DNA of 64,000 nt from Sulfuriferula nivalis (lineage in GTDB: Bacteria > Pseudomonadota > Gammaproteobacteria > Burkholderiales > Sulfuriferulaceae). Positions 8,014 through 16,910 of this stretch are shown here, piece by piece. Every line of letters starts with the position of its first letter. Position 1 is the stretch's first letter. The notes beneath the pieces were generated by a model. It saw only the letters and a program-made list of their open reading frames with translations. It was not told the origin of the DNA and made no database searches. The stretch is from NCBI RefSeq assembly GCF_009937995.1, contig NZ_AP021881.1, positions 3,162,001-3,226,000 of the forward strand, in the 5' to 3' direction. The position numbers and the translations under genes were made by a program.

Positions 8014-9435
8014 TTAACGGTTTACCACGTCCAGCTTGTCCACAGTGTCGAATTCAAATTTGATTTCTTTCCATGTTTCCATAGCGATTTTCAGCTCTGG
8101 GCTATCCTTGGCTGCGTTGGTAAGAATCTCTTTACCTTCGCGTTCCAGTTCACGACCTTCGTTACGCGCTTCTACGCAAGCTTCAAGTGCGACGCGGTTA
8201 GCTGCAGCACCTGCCGCATTGCCCCATGGGTGACCTAAAGTACCGCCACCGAACTGCAACACGGAATCATCACCGAAGATGTTTACCAGTGCTGGCATGT
8301 GCCAAACATGAATACCACCAGAAGCAACAGGCATAACACCAGGCATAGAACCCCAGTCCTGATCAAACATGATGCCGCGTGAACGGTCTTCAGGAATGAA
8401 TGACTCACGCATTAAATCAATCCAGCCGAGGGTCGCAGCACGGTCACCTTCCAGTTTGCCCACAACGGTACCTGAGTGCAGGTGATCACCACCCGACAAG
8501 CGCAGAATCTTGGTCAGCACACGGAAGTGAATACCGTGGTGCGGGTTACGATCCAGCACAGCGTGCATAGCGCGGTGTATGTGTAGCAACACACCGTTTT
8601 TGCGGCACCAGTTAGCCAGACTTGTATTCGCACTCAGACCACCAGTGAGGTAGTCATGCATAATGATAGGGGCGCCAATTTCTTTAGCGAATTCAGCACG
8701 TTCCAGCATATCTTCGCAAGTTGGTGCAGTTACGTTCAGGTAGTGACCCTTGCGTTCACCTGTTTCAGCCTGAGCAGCCATAGTTGCATCCTGAACAAAC
8801 AGGAAGCGATCACGCCAGCGCATGAATGGTTGGCTGTTAACGTTTTCATCATCTTTGGTGAAATCCAGACCGCCACGAAGACACTCGTATACGGCACGAC
8901 CGTAGTTCTTAGCTGACAGACCCAGTTTAGGTTTAATCGTACAACCCAACATCGGACGGCCATACTTGTTCATAACGTCGCGCTCTACCTGAATACCTTG
9001 AGGAGGACCGCCACAAGATTTCACGTAGGCAACTGAGAAGCGCACGTCTTCCAGACGCAGGGCACGAATCGCTTTAAATCCGAATACGTTACCTACCAGT
9101 GAGGTCAGAACGTTAACAACCGAGCCCTCTTCAAACAAATCGATAGGATAGGCAATGAACGCATAGAAACAGGTATCATCACCAGGTACGTCTTCGATAC
9201 GATAAGCGCGACCTTTGTAATAGTCCAAATCTGTTAAAAGATCGGTCCAAACTGTGGTCCAGGTTCCGGTTGAAGATTCTGCAGCTACTGCAGCAGCAGC
9301 TTCTTCACGATCGACCCCTGCTTGTGGGGTGATCTTGAAACAAGCAAGAATGTCCGTATCCAAAGGTACGTACTCTGGCATCCAGTAAGTCTGCCGATAC
9401 TCTTTAACACCTGCCTCATACTTTTTTGCGGCCAT
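8014..9435 (-). CDS. cbbL: Rubisco large subunit, form IA
   Basis: The catalytic subunit of ribulose-1,5-bisphosphate carboxylase/oxygenase, 473 residues, carries out the CO2-fixing step of the Calvin cycle. The carbamylation and Mg-binding motif [11 protein letters not shown] is intact, as are [17 protein letters not shown] and the loop-6 region [12 protein letters not shown]. The CARBOX-typical N-terminus ([17 protein letters not shown]) fits form IA. The ATG at 9435 is preceded by TAGGAGAGT. It is the first gene of the carboxysome operon; the upstream region holds possible regulator sites. Confidence 0.98.
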   Translation of the reverse strand: MAAKKYEAGVKEYRQTYWMPEYVPLDTDILACFKITPQAGVDREEAAAAVAAESSTGTWTTVWTDLLTDLDYYKGRAYRIEDVPGDDTCFYAFIAYPIDLFEEGSVVNVLTSLVGNVFGFKAIRALRLEDVRFSVAYVKSCGGPPQGIQVERDVMNKYGRPMLGCTIKPKLGLSAKNYGRAVYECLRGGLDFTKDDENVNSQPFMRWRDRFLFVQDATMAAQAETGERKGHYLNVTAPTCEDMLERAEFAKEIGAPIIMHDYLTGGLSANTSLANWCRKNGVLLHIHRAMHAVLDRNPHHGIHFRVLTKILRLSGGDHLHSGTVVGKLEGDRAATLGWIDLMRESFIPEDRSRGIMFDQDWGSMPGVMPVASGGIHVWHMPALVNIFGDDSVLQFGGGTLGHPWGNAAGAAANRVALEACVEARNEGRELEREGKEILTNAAKDSPELKIAMETWKEIKFEFDTVDKLDVVNR

Positions 9436-9472
9436 GTTTACTCTCCTAGCACTATTGTTGAAAAATTAAGTT

Positions 9473-9499
9473 GGAACCGTCATTTTGGTTCCGACGGTT
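9473..9499 (-). promoter_or_regulatory. Overlapping inverted repeats in the cbbL leader
   Basis: GGAACC (9473-9478) can pair with GGTTCC (9487-9492), and AACCGTC (9475-9481) can pair with GACGGTT (9493-9499). The two stems share bases, so only one can form at a time. They lie about 40-65 bp upstream of the cbbL start and therefore probably in its 5' leader or promoter. Confidence 0.45.
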
Positions 9500-9525
9500 G
9501 AAACTATTTTGCAAGAGGCATTTAT

Positions 9526-9548
9526 TTAATAAAAGTTAAATATATTTA
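9526..9548 (-). promoter_or_regulatory. Possible CbbR-type operator array
   Basis: TTA triplets occur at 9526-9528, 9536-9538 and 9546-9548, each separated by exactly 7 bases. The reported CbbR recognition pattern is TNA-N7-TNA. The right-hand part is also a perfect 12 bp palindrome, TAAATATATTTA (9537-9548). The position, about 90-115 bp upstream of cbbL, fits a LysR-type operator. The region is AT-rich, so chance occurrence is possible. Confidence 0.4.
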
Positions 9549-9897
9549 CGATGTTCTTTTATCATCGTTTAATCTTTGCATTTCTATTCACTATGGAAAC
9601 CGGCTCTATCCAAGATGCCGTATGCGATAGCCTGATACGCAAGCCTCGCTTGCACTGCAGAGATTTTTCAATTCAAAGGCTGATTTTTGTAAGAAAAATC
9701 ATATATTTTTCTGGATTCAGTGGGTCTAATGCGGTTAGTAACCGGGTCTGATTTGGTTGGCTTGTCGATATTGGTCTTGAGTTCACCCACCTGGCATCAT
9801 TGATGTAGCAGGCAGTTGAGGAACTATCACTTAGGGACGTAGTCCTACCGCTTTACTTCAAAAAACAGCGAACAACCAGTAAGCGTAAATCTTATGC

Positions 9898-9920
9898 AAA
9901 CACCCTGTGGAGTGTTTTTA
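9898..9920 (+). terminator. Terminator-like hairpin upstream of glgP
   Basis: AAACAC (9898-9903) pairs with GTGTTT (9912-9917), followed by TTT. The stem is short and AT-biased. It lies 110 bp before glgP, where it could act as a leader attenuator or the end of a short transcript. Weak call. Confidence 0.25.
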
Positions 9921-10029
9921 TCTGGGTTTCTCTTATCCCTGAATAAAATCAGATTATCGACAGCGCTCAATTGCCCACAACTAAACAGGCGCTGGTGTTC
10001 GTATCCAGAACAAATTTGAAGGACAGCCA

Positions 10030-12576
10030 ATGAATGAGCAAGTCCATATCGGTCACCCGAAAGAATTACTCTTACCAACCGACGTAGATGGGTTCGATGC
10101 TTTAGCTGAACTCGCTCTGGATATGCGTTCATCATGGAATCATGCCACTGACCAGATTTGGCGGCAGCTGGATCCCGAGCTCTGGGAGCTGACCCAGAAC
10201 CCTTGGGTAGTATTGCAGACTGTGTCGCGAGAAAAACTTCAGGGGCTGTTAGCCGATGCTACTTTTCGCAATAATATTGACGGGTTGGTGCAAGCCAGAC
10301 GGGATGCTGCCGATGCCCCCGCCTGGTTTCAGCAAGCTCATCCGCAAGTGCAGCTAGGTTGTGTCGCGTACTTCAGTATGGAATACATGCTGAGTGAGGC
10401 TTTGCCCATTTATTCTGGTGGGCTGGGTAATGTGGCTGGCGATCAACTCAAAGCCGCCAGTGATTTGGGCGTACCGGTCACAGCTATAGGGTTGCTCTAT
10501 CAGCAAGGCTATTTTCGCCAGGTGATCGATAAAGATGGCGCGCAGCAAGCGCTATACCCGTACAACGATCCAGGGCAGTTACCCATTACACCGTTGCGCA
10601 AGCCGAATGGGGAATGGTTGCGGCTGGAGATCGCCTTGCCCGGTTACTCAGTCTGGCTGCGCGCCTGGCAGGTTCAGGTAGGTCGGGTGAAGCTGTATCT
10701 GTTGGATAGCAATGATGCAGCAAATTATCCCGCGCACCGAGGTATTACCAGCGAACTGTATGGCGGTAACCCTGAGTTGCGGCTCAAACAGGAAATGCTG
10801 CTCGGGATAGGTGGCTGGCGGCTGCTTGAAGCGCTGGGCATCAAACCGGAAGTCTGCCACTTGAATGAAGGCCACGCGGCATTTGCTGTACTGGAGCGCG
10901 CCCGCAGCTTCATGCACACCAGCGGGCAGTCATTTGAGGTTGCGCTGGCCGTCACTCGAGCGGGGAATCTCTTCACCACGCATACAGCAGTGGCCGCCGG
11001 CTTTGATCGTTTTACGCCTGCCCTTATCGAGCAGTACCTCGGTGGATACGCCGAGCAGAAGCTCGGAATTCCCTGCCACGATTTGCTGGCTCTGGGTCGT
11101 CAGAACCCAGATGATGCGACAGAACCCTTTAACATGGCTTATCTGGCAATACGTGGTTGCGGGGCGGTGAATGGTGTAAGCAGTTTGCATGGCAGGGTGA
11201 GCCGGCACTTGTTTGAGCCGCTTTTTCCAAACTGGCCAGTGGATGACGTGCCCGTCAGTCACGTAACCAACGGTGTGCATATGCCGACCTGGGATTCAGC
11301 AGCGGCCGATGATCTTTGGACCGAGGCCTGTGGCAAGGATCGCTGGCTGAACGGAACCGATACCCTTGAACAGCAGATGCGCGGTGTCGCTGATGCAAGG
11401 CTCTGGGAATTCCGCACCGCTGCAAGTGAATCTCTGGTCGAATACGCTCGCGAACGGTTGGCACTGCAACTGGCTACGTCAGGTTCGTCGCCCGAGGCAG
11501 TGGGCGCGGCGAAGCATCTGTTTGACTGTAATACCCTGACACTGGGATTTGCACGACGTTTTGCTACCTATAAGCGACCGAACTTGCTGCTTCACGATCC
11601 AGAACGCTTGCTGCGACTGTTGACCAATCCGCAACGCCCGGTACAACTTATCATCGCCGGCAAAGCCCATCCCGCTGATCTAGACGGCCAAGCACTGATC
11701 CAGCAATGGATCCATTTCACCCGCCGACCAGAAGCGCGCCCCCATGTGATCTTTCTCAGTGACTACGACATGCATTTGACTAAGCATTTGGTGCAGGGGG
11801 TAGATGTATGGCTCAATACGCCGCGCCGTCCATGGGAAGCATGTGGAACCAGTGGCATGAAGGTGCTAGTTAATGGTGGCATCAATCTGTCAGAACTGGA
11901 CGGCTGGTGGGCAGAAGCCTACTCGCCAGACGTAGGGTGGGCGTTAGGTGATGGTCAGGAGCATGATAACGATCCAGCCTGCGACGCTGCCGAAGCTGAA
12001 GCGCTCTATGACTTATTGGAAAACGAAATAATCCCTGAATTCTATACACGTGATGAACAAGGGATACCTACTCTCTGGGTAAATCGGATGCGCGAAAGCA
12101 TGGCGCAATTGACGCCACGCTTTTCCACCAATCGTTCAGTGCAGGAATATACAGAGCAGTACTACCTTCCTGCGGCTGCTGCCTATATGGAAAGGGCGGC
12201 TAATCAAGGCGCAATGGGTGTGGATATTATTAAATGGCAGCATGAACTGGAGCAACAATGGAACAGTCTTCATTTTGGTGAAGTAAAAATACAGAAGGAG
12301 GAGGGGCAATATATATTTGACGTTCAGATCTATCTGGATGGGCTGGACCCAGGCGCAGTGAGGCTTGAGCTTTATGCCGATGGTGTTAATGGCGCAGCCC
12401 CAGAACATATAGAGATGAAGCAGGTACGGCAATTAGTGGGCGCTGCAAATGGCTACACTTATCGCATCGATGTACCTGCAATTCGACCAACTTCAGATTA
12501 TACGGCGCGACTTATACCGTACCACGTCGGTGTGGCGGTGCCACTCGAAGTCGATCGAATTCTGTGGCAGAGATGA
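10030..12576 (+). CDS. glgP: Glycogen phosphorylase (GT35)
   Basis: This enzyme releases glucose-1-phosphate from glycogen using phosphate and pyridoxal phosphate. It has 848 residues, of the alpha-glucan phosphorylase type that begins with a short DUF3417-like segment (ALDMRSSWNHATDQIW). The VAYFSMEYMLSEALPIYSGG block, HLNEGHAAF and the PLP-lysine region EACGTSGMKVLVNGG, then LSELDGWW, are clear. AGGAC lies upstream of the start at 10030. It leads a long plus-strand gene run with glgX 1.6 kb downstream, so the two can degrade stored glycogen together. Confidence 0.93.
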   Translation: MNEQVHIGHPKELLLPTDVDGFDALAELALDMRSSWNHATDQIWRQLDPELWELTQNPWVVLQTVSREKLQGLLADATFRNNIDGLVQARRDAADAPAWFQQAHPQVQLGCVAYFSMEYMLSEALPIYSGGLGNVAGDQLKAASDLGVPVTAIGLLYQQGYFRQVIDKDGAQQALYPYNDPGQLPITPLRKPNGEWLRLEIALPGYSVWLRAWQVQVGRVKLYLLDSNDAANYPAHRGITSELYGGNPELRLKQEMLLGIGGWRLLEALGIKPEVCHLNEGHAAFAVLERARSFMHTSGQSFEVALAVTRAGNLFTTHTAVAAGFDRFTPALIEQYLGGYAEQKLGIPCHDLLALGRQNPDDATEPFNMAYLAIRGCGAVNGVSSLHGRVSRHLFEPLFPNWPVDDVPVSHVTNGVHMPTWDSAAADDLWTEACGKDRWLNGTDTLEQQMRGVADARLWEFRTAASESLVEYARERLALQLATSGSSPEAVGAAKHLFDCNTLTLGFARRFATYKRPNLLLHDPERLLRLLTNPQRPVQLIIAGKAHPADLDGQALIQQWIHFTRRPEARPHVIFLSDYDMHLTKHLVQGVDVWLNTPRRPWEACGTSGMKVLVNGGINLSELDGWWAEAYSPDVGWALGDGQEHDNDPACDAAEAEALYDLLENEIIPEFYTRDEQGIPTLWVNRMRESMAQLTPRFSTNRSVQEYTEQYYLPAAAAYMERAANQGAMGVDIIKWQHELEQQWNSLHFGEVKIQKEEGQYIFDVQIYLDGLDPGAVRLELYADGVNGAAPEHIEMKQVRQLVGAANGYTYRIDVPAIRPTSDYTARLIPYHVGVAVPLEVDRILWQR

Positions 12577-12686
12577 TGCCATGTAATGTCCGACACCATT
12601 TAACGATGCGTGTTGGTGCGCCACCGCACAGAACTGGCTGGCGTGGTCGTGTAATTTTGAGTGCTACTATCTGAGGAGTAATACGC

Positions 12687-13571
12687 ATGAATCCCGTCAC
12701 ATCCTTTCTGGTCTTTGTGCTTATTTTCTGTGGTCTTGCCGTAGGCAAGTGGGTGGATCCCTATGTGGCAATGGTTTTCTTCGTCGCCGCGCTGATAGTT
12801 GCAGTGTCATTGAAAATGGCTAACACATGGCAGAAATTTGTCATCCTGAGGATGGGCAAGTTGCAAAGTGTCAAAGGTGCTGGCATGTTTGTCATTATTC
12901 CCGTCATCGACAACGTCATTGCGGTTATAGATGAGCGTATACAAACCACGGGTTTTAATGCTGAACAAGCGCTGACCAGAGACACGGTGCCAGTCAATGT
13001 TGATGCAATCATTTTCTGGCATGTACACGATGCGGAAAAAGCTGCATTGGCTATTACCGATTATCGTGCAGCCATCGATCAGGTAGCCCAAACCTCATTG
13101 CGCGAGATGATAGGTTCTTCAATGTTGGCCGCATTATTGTCAGATCGTAAAGATGCCGACCAGCAGCTAAAGAATGAGATCGGTGCTAAGACAGCACCAT
13201 GGGGCATAACCGTAGGTTCGGTGGAGATACGCGATGTCGCATTGCCAGTGGCATTGCAGGATGCCATGTCACGGCAAGCCCAGGCTGAACGTGAGAAGCA
13301 GGCGCGGGTGATACTCGGTTCTGCCGAGGCAGCGATTGCAGGACAGTTCGTTGAGGCCGCCAATATTTATGCGGGTCATCCCGCGGCATTGCAGCTGCGT
13401 GCCATGAATATCATTTACGAGACCACCAAGGAACGTGGCGCCACCATCCTGATTCCAAGTGCGATGGTCGACAGCCTCAATCCTTCAGTTACGAGTATGG
13501 CACTTTCGCTCGCGACTAAAGAAATAGCAGATTCAGAAGTTACCCCACATCAAGTTACCGCTACTAGTTAA
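12687..13571 (+). CDS. Slipin/stomatin-like SPFH protein
   Basis: This 294-residue membrane-anchored protein belongs to the SPFH (band 7) family. Two hydrophobic N-terminal segments (residues 5-22 and 27-42) are followed by the slipin core: VILRMGKLQSVKGAGMFVII, TRDTVPVNVDAIIFWHV and SLREMIGSSMLAALLSDRK. The helical segment AMSRQAQAEREKQARVI follows. Such proteins organise membrane microdomains or regulate proteases and channels; no nfeD partner is next to it. GAGGAG precedes the start. It may be co-transcribed with the HdeD-like gene 16 bp downstream. Confidence 0.85.
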   Translation: MNPVTSFLVFVLIFCGLAVGKWVDPYVAMVFFVAALIVAVSLKMANTWQKFVILRMGKLQSVKGAGMFVIIPVIDNVIAVIDERIQTTGFNAEQALTRDTVPVNVDAIIFWHVHDAEKAALAITDYRAAIDQVAQTSLREMIGSSMLAALLSDRKDADQQLKNEIGAKTAPWGITVGSVEIRDVALPVALQDAMSRQAQAEREKQARVILGSAEAAIAGQFVEAANIYAGHPAALQLRAMNIIYETTKERGATILIPSAMVDSLNPSVTSMALSLATKEIADSEVTPHQVTATS

Positions 13572-13587
13572 ATCAGAAAGAGAAATA

Positions 13588-14127
13588 ATGAACATTTTGC
13601 CTATTGATAAACACCCCAATAAATTCGGTTCATATACTTTGATGACCGGGGTATTACTAATCGTGCTGGGAGCAACGGGGATTTTATTGCCGACGCTGAT
13701 GTCCCTGAGCACGTCTATCCTGGTTGGCTGGTTATTGCTAGTCGGCGCCAGTTTATGGGCCGTACACACTTATATATATAGTTCGAAGATAGTCATGGAC
13801 TGGATCAAACCAGTTTTGCTGTTTGTCATCGGCAGTTTAATGCTGTTCTATCCGGTAACCGGGGTAGCCACCATAGGCCTATTGCTGGCGGTATATCTGC
13901 TGCTCGATGCGATGCACAGTTTCGCGCATGCACAGGCTACCCATCCTGCTAAAGGCTGGGGCTGGATGACTTTCAATGGTGTCATCTCGGCGCTGTTGGC
14001 TGCGCTGTTTTTGTTAGGTTGGCCGGCTACTTCCATGTGGCTGGTAGGTATATTTGTAAGCATCAGCCTGCTGTTTGATGGCTGGGCGCTAGTTGCCATC
14101 GGCTGGGCGTTACGTAAGGGGAAATAA
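13588..14127 (+). CDS. HdeD/DUF308 family membrane protein
   Basis: This 179-residue protein has about six transmembrane helices, including LMTGVLLIVLGATGILLPTL, ILVGWLLLVGASLWAV and PVLLFVIGSLMLFYP. It matches the HdeD family, whose founding member supports acid resistance at high cell density in Escherichia coli. The molecular role is unknown. It starts 16 bp after the slipin gene, with AGAAAGAG as a ribosome site, and precedes glgX. A link with the downstream proton-pumping ATPase in pH stress is an inference. Confidence 0.8.
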   Translation: MNILPIDKHPNKFGSYTLMTGVLLIVLGATGILLPTLMSLSTSILVGWLLLVGASLWAVHTYIYSSKIVMDWIKPVLLFVIGSLMLFYPVTGVATIGLLLAVYLLLDAMHSFAHAQATHPAKGWGWMTFNGVISALLAALFLLGWPATSMWLVGIFVSISLLFDGWALVAIGWALRKGK

Positions 14128-14181
14128 GCTTATATCGGCATGTCGTTTTGTAAATATGAGCGGAGGTAATTTAATACGAAC

Positions 14182-16347
14182 ATGACTACACCTGAACGCC
14201 AACTCGATGAGTATATCGCTAGTGTTTCCGAACATGCTGATGTTCGCAGAGGTGTTCCCTTGCCCTTAGGAACACACGAGTCTGAGGGTGGTGTCAATTT
14301 TGCTTTATTTAGTCGTCATGCCACCCGTATCAGGCTGGACTTATTTGAACGGTCTGCAGATGCAACACCGGTCAGGACGATAGACTTCGATCCTGATCGC
14401 AATCGCACCGGTGATGTTTGGCACATCTGGGTTAACGGTATACGCCCTGGGCAACTTTATGGTTATCGGGTGGATGGCCCATATTTACCCGGTGAAGGCC
14501 ATCGTTTCAATTTCCATAAGCTGCTTCTGGACCCATTCGCAACGGCAATTTCGGCGTTGCAAAAATGGGATTTTGGTCCAGCGCGAGGATGCGATCCCGA
14601 TGCACCTGAACAGGACAAGGTGCGTTCGGAAATTGACGATGCCGGAACCATGCCGAAATCTGTATTTACTAGCGAGCACTTTCATTGGCAGGACGATAGT
14701 CCGCCTAGACATCTTTGGGCCAAGACGGTGATATATGAAATGCATGTTCGTGGCTTCACCATACACAGCAATTCTGGTGTGACACATGGTGGAACCTACC
14801 GAGGTCTGATCGAAAAAATCCCTTATTTGCAGGAACTGGGCGTGACCGCAGTGGAATTAATGCCCATACATGAATTCAACGAGTATCAGTCAGCAGGAAT
14901 TCATCCACAAACGGGTCAGCTACTTAAAAACTACTGGGGTTATGATCCAGTGACTTTCTTCGCGCCCAAAGCAACTTATAGCAGTGCAGGCGGCTTGGGA
15001 CAGCAGAAACTGGAATTTAAGGAGATGGTCAGGGCGCTCCATCAAGCCGGAATCGAAGTGATTCTCGATGTGGTGTTCAATCACACGGCTGAGGGTAACG
15101 AGCTGGGTCCGACCTTGTGTTTCCGCGGGATCGATAACGCGATTTTCTATATGTTGGCGGCAGATCAGCGCCATTATCAGGACTACACGGGCACGGGTAA
15201 CACCATCAACGCCAATCATCTCGTGGTGCGGGATCATATTCTGACAGCCTTGCGCTACTGGGTGGTGGAGATGCATGTCGATGGATTCCGCTTTGATCTG
15301 GCGTCAGTTCTCGGCAGGGATGAAACCGGCAAGTTGTTGGCCAATGCTCCGCTACTGGAGCGCATCGCCGAAGACCCGATACTCGGCGATGTAAAAATTA
15401 TTGCTGAAGCGTGGGATGCCGCCGGAGCCTATGAGGTAGGCAGTTTTTCGGAGCAGCGCTGGGCGGAATGGAATGGCCGCTACCGAGACGATGTACGGCG
15501 TTATTGGCGCGGCGACAATGGCATGCTCGGATTATTTGTCAGCCGCATCTGCGGCAGTGCTGATATTTATAGTGGCTCAGGCAAAGGCCCTAAAAACAGC
15601 ATCAATTTTGTCACCTGCCACGATGGTTTTACGCTGAATGATCTGGTGAGTTATTGCAACAAGCACAATGACGCAAATGGCGAAAACAGCCGCGACGGCA
15701 CTGATGCCAACTACAGCGATAACTATGGTGTAGAAGGTGTAGCGACGGATGCGGCAATCGAGGCGGTGCGCAAGACGCAGATCAAGAATTTCCTGCTGAC
15801 GCTGATGATCTCGCGCGGGGTGCCGATGTTGCTCAGTGGAGATGAGATGCGCCGTACCCAAGGTGGCAATAACAACGCATGGTGTCAGGATAACGAAACC
15901 AGCTGGCATGACTGGAGTGGTTTAGAACAACACCGGGAAATTTTCCGTTTCACCCAGGGCATGATCGCCTTTCGTCGCGACCATTCAATTCTGAGCAAGG
16001 AGCAATTCTACACGGACGCTGATGTCCATTGGTTCGATCCGCAAGGAGGGCTACCTGACTGGGCAGATTCAAAAGCAAAACTGTTTGCCTGTCTGATCCA
16101 TGAAGATGCGCAGCGCGCGATTTTGCTGATGTTCAATGCCGGTACCGAGGCAGTTGATTTCAGTTTGCCTCTGCTGAAAACGGGTACTTGCTGGCATCTG
16201 GCCGTTGATACCTCACATGAAGCACCTCAAGATTTGTATGTTGCAGGCGAAGAGCCGCTACTGCCAAACACCCAAACTTACTGCTTGCTTCCTCGATCCA
16301 GTGCCATATTGCTGGTTCGGGAGAGTATGTCAGTGGAGGCGATATGA
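14182..16347 (+). CDS. glgX: Glycogen debranching enzyme GlgX (GH13)
   Basis: GlgX hydrolyses alpha-1,6 branches of phosphorylase-limit glycogen. This 721-residue protein has an N-terminal CBM48 domain (residues 20-130, PLPLGTHESEGGVNFALFS) and a GH13 catalytic domain. Catalytic motifs are DVVFNHTAEGN, DGFRFDLASVLGR (nucleophile Asp), IIAEAWDAAG (acid Glu) and FVTCHDGFTLNDL. Its length fits the GlgX family. It works with the GlgP encoded upstream. The stop codon overlaps the ATG of a truncated HAD-like frame. Confidence 0.93.
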   Translation: MTTPERQLDEYIASVSEHADVRRGVPLPLGTHESEGGVNFALFSRHATRIRLDLFERSADATPVRTIDFDPDRNRTGDVWHIWVNGIRPGQLYGYRVDGPYLPGEGHRFNFHKLLLDPFATAISALQKWDFGPARGCDPDAPEQDKVRSEIDDAGTMPKSVFTSEHFHWQDDSPPRHLWAKTVIYEMHVRGFTIHSNSGVTHGGTYRGLIEKIPYLQELGVTAVELMPIHEFNEYQSAGIHPQTGQLLKNYWGYDPVTFFAPKATYSSAGGLGQQKLEFKEMVRALHQAGIEVILDVVFNHTAEGNELGPTLCFRGIDNAIFYMLAADQRHYQDYTGTGNTINANHLVVRDHILTALRYWVVEMHVDGFRFDLASVLGRDETGKLLANAPLLERIAEDPILGDVKIIAEAWDAAGAYEVGSFSEQRWAEWNGRYRDDVRRYWRGDNGMLGLFVSRICGSADIYSGSGKGPKNSINFVTCHDGFTLNDLVSYCNKHNDANGENSRDGTDANYSDNYGVEGVATDAAIEAVRKTQIKNFLLTLMISRGVPMLLSGDEMRRTQGGNNNAWCQDNETSWHDWSGLEQHREIFRFTQGMIAFRRDHSILSKEQFYTDADVHWFDPQGGLPDWADSKAKLFACLIHEDAQRAILLMFNAGTEAVDFSLPLLKTGTCWHLAVDTSHEAPQDLYVAGEEPLLPNTQTYCLLPRSSAILLVRESMSVEAI

Positions 16348-16445
16348 AGCCAAATATAACAATTCCGTTCCTTGATATAGGTGGTGTTGTGCACACTAAC
16401 GGCTGGGATCAACTTACGTGTCAGCAGGCCGCAAATGTTTTGTGA
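16344..16445 (+). pseudogene. Remnant of an HAD-family hydrolase gene (first 33 codons)
   Basis: A frame starting in an ATGA overlap with glgX encodes 33 residues, including IPFLDIGGVVHTNGWDQ. This matches the N-terminus of HAD hydrolases (usually xFLDIGGVLLTNGWD), with the nucleophile Asp and the following GGV. A TGA at 16443 ends it, and no continuation is visible in the 42 bp before the next gene. The family normally has about 200 residues, so this is a decayed or deleted gene. The overlapping start shows it was once translated with glgX. Confidence 0.65.
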
Positions 16446-16487
16446 AACTTTTAAGCGGCACATTCTTAATAATTAAAGGAGTACGAA

Positions 16488-16850
16488 ATGCCCATGCAGC
16501 TCAATGAAGAAAACGGCGGCAAATTGCTCGTCATCCACGTTACCGGCAAGCTGGTCAAAGCCGATTACGCCCAATTTGTGCCTGAAGTCGATCGGCTGGT
16601 TCAGCAGCATGGCACGTTGCGCTTGCTGTTTGATATGACCGATTTTCATGGTTGGGAAATCAGTGCAGCCTGGGAGGATTTCAAATTCGGCGTTGAGCAT
16701 TATGCCGACATTGAGCGTATCGCCATGGTCGGCGAAAAGCAGTGGCAGCAAGGTATGGTTGTATTTGCCAGACCGTTCACAAAAGCGACAGTTCGATATT
16801 TCGATCATGCTGATGCCGTCGAGGCGCGTAAGTGGCTGGATGCTTCGTAG
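16488..16850 (+). CDS. SpoIIAA-like (STAS-fold) protein
   Basis: This 120-residue protein is of the SpoIIAA-like family (PF11964 type). Features are VIHVTGKLVKADYAQFVPEV, LRLLFDMTDFHGWEISAAWED and ERIAMVGEKQWQQGM. Members have a STAS-like fold and are thought to bind small molecules or lipids at the membrane; the role is unproven. AAGGAGT precedes the start. It sits just before the proton ATPase gene, an arrangement that suggests joint expression. Confidence 0.8.
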   Translation: MPMQLNEENGGKLLVIHVTGKLVKADYAQFVPEVDRLVQQHGTLRLLFDMTDFHGWEISAAWEDFKFGVEHYADIERIAMVGEKQWQQGMVVFARPFTKATVRYFDHADAVEARKWLDAS

Positions 16851-16910
16851 CACCATCAGTAATGTGCAGCTCGCAATTCGCAACATGGCAGGAACAGGAG
16901 AGTAGATGTT

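Larger units (their letters stand above)
9436..10029. other. Divergent intergenic region between cbbL and glgP
   Basis: This 594 bp AT-rich region separates two divergent operons and must hold both promoters. I see no gene in it; a 66-codon frame at 9551-9751 has no ribosome binding site and no recognisable product. No cbbR lies here, although cbbR is often divergent from cbbL. Candidate control elements are listed separately. A small inverted repeat, TAGG(G)AC/GTCCTA near 9832-9848, lies in the likely glgP leader. Confidence 0.7.

Noticed and set aside
9551-9751. 66-codon plus-strand frame upstream of glgP
   Set aside because: No ribosome binding site, no recognisable protein, and it spans the likely cbbL promoter region.
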